DNA of 16,183 nucleotides, taken from assembly GCA_038258095.1 (NCBI GenBank), contig JBBSQE010000050.1, forward strand, positions 1 through 16,183. The letters run 5' to 3'. Below the pieces are notes generated by a model, which did not search any database, had not been told where the DNA came from, and saw only the letters and a list, made by a program, of their open reading frames with translations. A program made the translations under genes and the position numbers. This document shows positions 13,704 to 16,183 of this stretch, piece by piece (positions within the stretch are counted from its first letter, which is position 1; each line of letters opens with the position of its first letter). Source of the DNA: JBBSQE01 sp038258095. GTDB taxonomy: Bacteria; Actinomycetota; Thermoleophilia; Solirubrobacterales; 70-9.

Positions 13704-16183
13704 TCAGCTCTCGCCCAACCCGCTTACGACAGCAGCGAGCGCGGCCTCGAGCGCCTCGCCGAGCTTCTCGGGGTTGCGGCCTCCGGCCTGCGCCATGTCA
13801 TCACGCCCTCCACCGCCCCCTCCTACGATGGGAGCGGCCTCGCGGATTACATCGGCCGCCGACAGTCCTCTCTCGACGGCGCCCTTGCTCACCAGAGCCA
13901 CGAGCGCGACCTTGCCGCCCTCGGCTCCTCCGAGGACGACCGCCGAGTCTCCGAGCGGAGACGAGATCCGGTTGGCGAGGTCCACCAGCGCGCGCTGATC
14001 TGCGAGCGGAGCCTCCCCCACGACGACGGACACCCCACCGAGGTCGTCGGCACTCTCACCCAACTCTTTGGCGAGATCCGAGAGCTGCGCGCTCTGCTCC
14101 TTCTTGGCGCCCTTGGTGGCGGCCGCGATCTGCTCCGCGGCGCGGCGCGCTCCGGCGAGCGGGTCCTGCGGCGTGCCGAGCAGCTCGCCGGCCTCGCGGA
14201 GCTGCTCGGAGCGCTCCCGGAACCAGTCGATCGCCGCGGGGCCGGTGACTGCCTCGATGCGGCGCACGTTCGCCGCGCTCGAGCCCTCGGATACGATCTT
14301 GAAGATGCCGACCTCGGCCGTATTGGCGACGTGGGTGCCGCCGCAGAGCTCACGGGAGACATCCTCGACCTCGACCACCCTGACCCAGTCGCCGTACTTC
14401 TCGCCGAACAGAGCCATCGCGCCGAGGGCCTCTGCCTCGGGGCGCTCCATCTCGATCCAGCGGACCGGGCTCGACGCCTTGACCCATTCGTTGACCCGGT
14501 CCTCGACGGCGGCGAGATCTTCGGCGGAGAGGCCCTGGCCATGGGTGAAGTCGAAGCGCAGCTTGTCGGGACGGACGGCCGAGCCCGCCTGGCGCACGTG
14601 GATGCCGAGATGCTCGCGCAGCGCCGCATGGAGGAGGTGGGTCGCGGTGTGGTTTCGCATCGTGGCGTGACGGGTCGCGCGGTCGACGAGGGCCTCAACC
14701 GTGACGCCGTGGTCGATCGCCCCGCCCCCGGGTTCAATCTCGATCGCCTGATCTTCGCCGACCCGGTAGACGTCGATGACCTTCGCCTCCTCCCCGGCCC
14801 AGCGCAAGACCCCGGAGTCGGCCACCTGGCCCCCGCCCTCGGCGTAGAAGGGACTCTCCTCGAGCTTGACCAGCGGCAGTCCATCCTCAGCAGTTGCGAG
14901 GGCCGCCAGCCCCGTCGTGACTCGCAGCGTCTCGTAGCCGACGAAGCGTGTTGGCTCGGCCGAGGCGACGAATGACTGCACGCGCCTGTGCGTGTCCTCG
15001 GAGCCGTTGGCGGTCGCGGTCCCCATCCGGGCCCGCGTGCGCTGCTCCTCCATGAGCTCCCGGAAGCCGTCGTCATCGACCGCGAGGCCCTGCTCGGCGA
15101 GGAGCTCGCGCGTCAGGTCGTAGGGGAAGCCGAAGGTGTCGTGGAGCTTGAAGACCTCGGAGGCGTCGATCCACGAAGTCTCCGATTCGCGCGCTTCGAT
15201 GACGAGCTGCCCGAGCAGCTCCTGCCCGCGCTCGAGCGTGTGGCCGAAGCCCTCCTCCTCGGCGGCGACCCAGCGGGCGATCGTCTCCCGCTCGGCGGCC
15301 AGCTCGGGGTAGGTGTCGGCGAGTATCTCGACGGTCCGCTCGGTGAATCGGGAGAGCCAGGGCGCCTCGAGACCGAGGGTGTTGCCCTGCTGAATCGCGC
15401 GGCGCATGATCCGGCGGAGGATGTAGCCGCGGTCCTCGTTCGAGGGAACGACTCCGTCAGCGATCAGGAATGTGGCGCCGCGACAATGGTCGGCGACTAT
15501 TCGCATCGCCCGCGTCGACGCGGGATCGGCGTCGTAGCCTCGCCCCGAGAGCTCCTCGGCGAGGTCGATCAGGGGGCGGATGGTGTCGGTCTCGAAGACC
15601 GACGGGACGTCTTGGAGGATCGCCGCCATCCGCTCGAGCCCCATGCCGGTGTCGATGCTCCGCATCGGGAGCGGCTCCAGCGAACGGCCGTCCGACTGGA
15701 GGTCGTAGATGATGAAGACGTGGTTCCAGAACTCGAGGAACCGGTCGGATTCGTCGCCGGGCCGGTCGTCGGCGGAGCCGAACGCCTCTCCACGGTCGAG
15801 ATAGAGCTCCGAGCACGGGCCGCACGGCCCGGTCGGGCCGCCCTGCCAGAAGTTCTCCGACCGCGGCAGCTGCACGATCCGCTCCTCCGGCACGCCGACG
15901 CTCCGCCAGATCGCGATGGCCTCCTCGTCAGGGCCCAGGCCCAACTCCCCATCCCCGCCGAAGACCGTGACCCAGATGTCCTCGGGCGTGAAGCCAAACC
16001 CCTCGGTCGAGAGCTCCCACCCCATCGGGATCGACTCCTCCGTGAAGTAGTCGCCGAAGCTCCAGTTGCCGAGCATCTCGAAGAACGTGAGGTGCCGGGC
16101 GGTGTTGCCGACCTCCTCGATGTCCGTCGTGCGGAAGCACTTCTGGACGTCGGCGAGCCGCGGCGCCGGTGGCTTCTCGCGGC
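13704..16183 (-). CDS. alaS: Alanyl-tRNA synthetase, 5' end beyond the window
   Basis: Charges tRNA-Ala and hydrolyses mischarged Ser- and Gly-tRNA-Ala. The reading frame stays open to the right edge, giving about 825 residues; the first few dozen, with class II motif 1, are missing. The visible part starts REKPPAPRLADVQKCFRTTD, the catalytic core, then HLTFFEMLGNWSFGDYF. The editing domain has HTATHLLH (HxxxH encoded at 14637-14651) and CGGTH (encoded at 14331-14345), which together form its zinc site. The C-terminal DHHA1/C-Ala domain ends with the glycine-rich GGGGGGRDDMAQAGG; most homologues have RPD there. It is the most upstream gene seen in this strand's cluster. An internal ATG at 16076 lies within the conserved core and is not the start. 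Confidence 0.97.
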   Translation of the reverse strand, partial: REKPPAPRLADVQKCFRTTDIEEVGNTARHLTFFEMLGNWSFGDYFTEESIPMGWELSTEGFGFTPEDIWVTVFGGDGELGLGPDEEAIAIWRSVGVPEERIVQLPRSENFWQGGPTGPCGPCSELYLDRGEAFGSADDRPGDESDRFLEFWNHVFIIYDLQSDGRSLEPLPMRSIDTGMGLERMAAILQDVPSVFETDTIRPLIDLAEELSGRGYDADPASTRAMRIVADHCRGATFLIADGVVPSNEDRGYILRRIMRRAIQQGNTLGLEAPWLSRFTERTVEILADTYPELAAERETIARWVAAEEEGFGHTLERGQELLGQLVIEARESETSWIDASEVFKLHDTFGFPYDLTRELLAEQGLAVDDDGFRELMEEQRTRARMGTATANGSEDTHRRVQSFVASAEPTRFVGYETLRVTTGLAALATAEDGLPLVKLEESPFYAEGGGQVADSGVLRWAGEEAKVIDVYRVGEDQAIEIEPGGGAIDHGVTVEALVDRATRHATMRNHTATHLLHAALREHLGIHVRQAGSAVRPDKLRFDFTHGQGLSAEDLAAVEDRVNEWVKASSPVRWIEMERPEAEALGAMALFGEKYGDWVRVVEVEDVSRELCGGTHVANTAEVGIFKIVSEGSSAANVRRIEAVTGPAAIDWFRERSEQLREAGELLGTPQDPLAGARRAAEQIAAATKGAKKEQSAQLSDLAKELGESADDLGGVSVVVGEAPLADQRALVDLANRISSPLGDSAVVLGGAEGGKVALVALVSKGAVERGLSAADVIREAAPIVGGGGGGRDDMAQAGGRNPEKLGEALEAALAAVVSGLGES

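Noticed and set aside
1..16183. CRISPR array, tRNA or rRNA genes, riboswitch, prophage
   Set aside because: No spaced direct repeats, no tRNA cloverleaf or rRNA signature and no phage genes were noticed. Almost all of the window is coding; the largest gap is the 218 nt before aroC.

Overview
The window is a piece of a high-G+C bacterial chromosome, most likely a deep-branching actinobacterium of the Thermoleophilia (Solirubrobacterales/Gaiellales type). This assignment is an inference. It rests on the high G+C, the frequent GTG and TTG starts, the gene order alaS-ruvX-mltG-aroE-aroC-aroKB-aroQ-pepQ with efp nearby, the fused shikimate kinase/dehydroquinate synthase, an AbiEi-like/DUF559 protein of a kind common in actinobacteria, and a secreted PHP hydrolase with an Arg-rich beta C-terminus. 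I saw no rRNA, tRNA, CRISPR array, transposase or phage gene.

Right part (16183 down to 5869, minus strand): a housekeeping and shikimate-pathway block. Alanyl-tRNA synthetase (5' end beyond the window) is followed 4 nt later by the RuvX/YqgF nuclease, then by MltG (ATGA overlap), then by shikimate dehydrogenase AroE. A 176-residue membrane-anchored protein of unknown function lies on the plus strand between aroE and aroC, and its 3' end overlaps the 3' end of aroE. Next come chorismate synthase AroC, the fused AroK-AroB, type II dehydroquinase AroQ and an M24 Xaa-Pro peptidase (PepQ-like), joined by overlapping stop and start codons. Together AroB, AroQ, AroE, AroK and AroC cover five of the seven shikimate-pathway steps; the DAHP synthase and EPSP synthase are not in this window.

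Left part (5816 to about 225): four genes of mixed orientation lie between pepQ and efp, which are often close neighbours in actinobacteria. They are an M42-family aminopeptidase (plus), a secreted CehA/McbA-type PHP metallohydrolase (minus), a protein joining an AbiEi-like winged helix to a DUF559/PD-(D/E)xK nuclease-like domain (minus), and an LtrA-family multi-pass membrane protein (plus). The first 52 codons of elongation factor P (minus, TTG start) run off the left edge.

Nothing here is convincingly a new multi-gene system. The most interesting non-coding signals are (1) a 35-bp near-perfect palindrome ending exactly at the preferred ATG of the AbiEi/DUF559 gene, which could be an autoregulatory operator or a start-occluding RNA hairpin, and (2) a pair of 21-bp inverted repeats (19/21 identical, 131 nt apart) in the divergent intergenic region between aroC and the unknown membrane-anchored gene.
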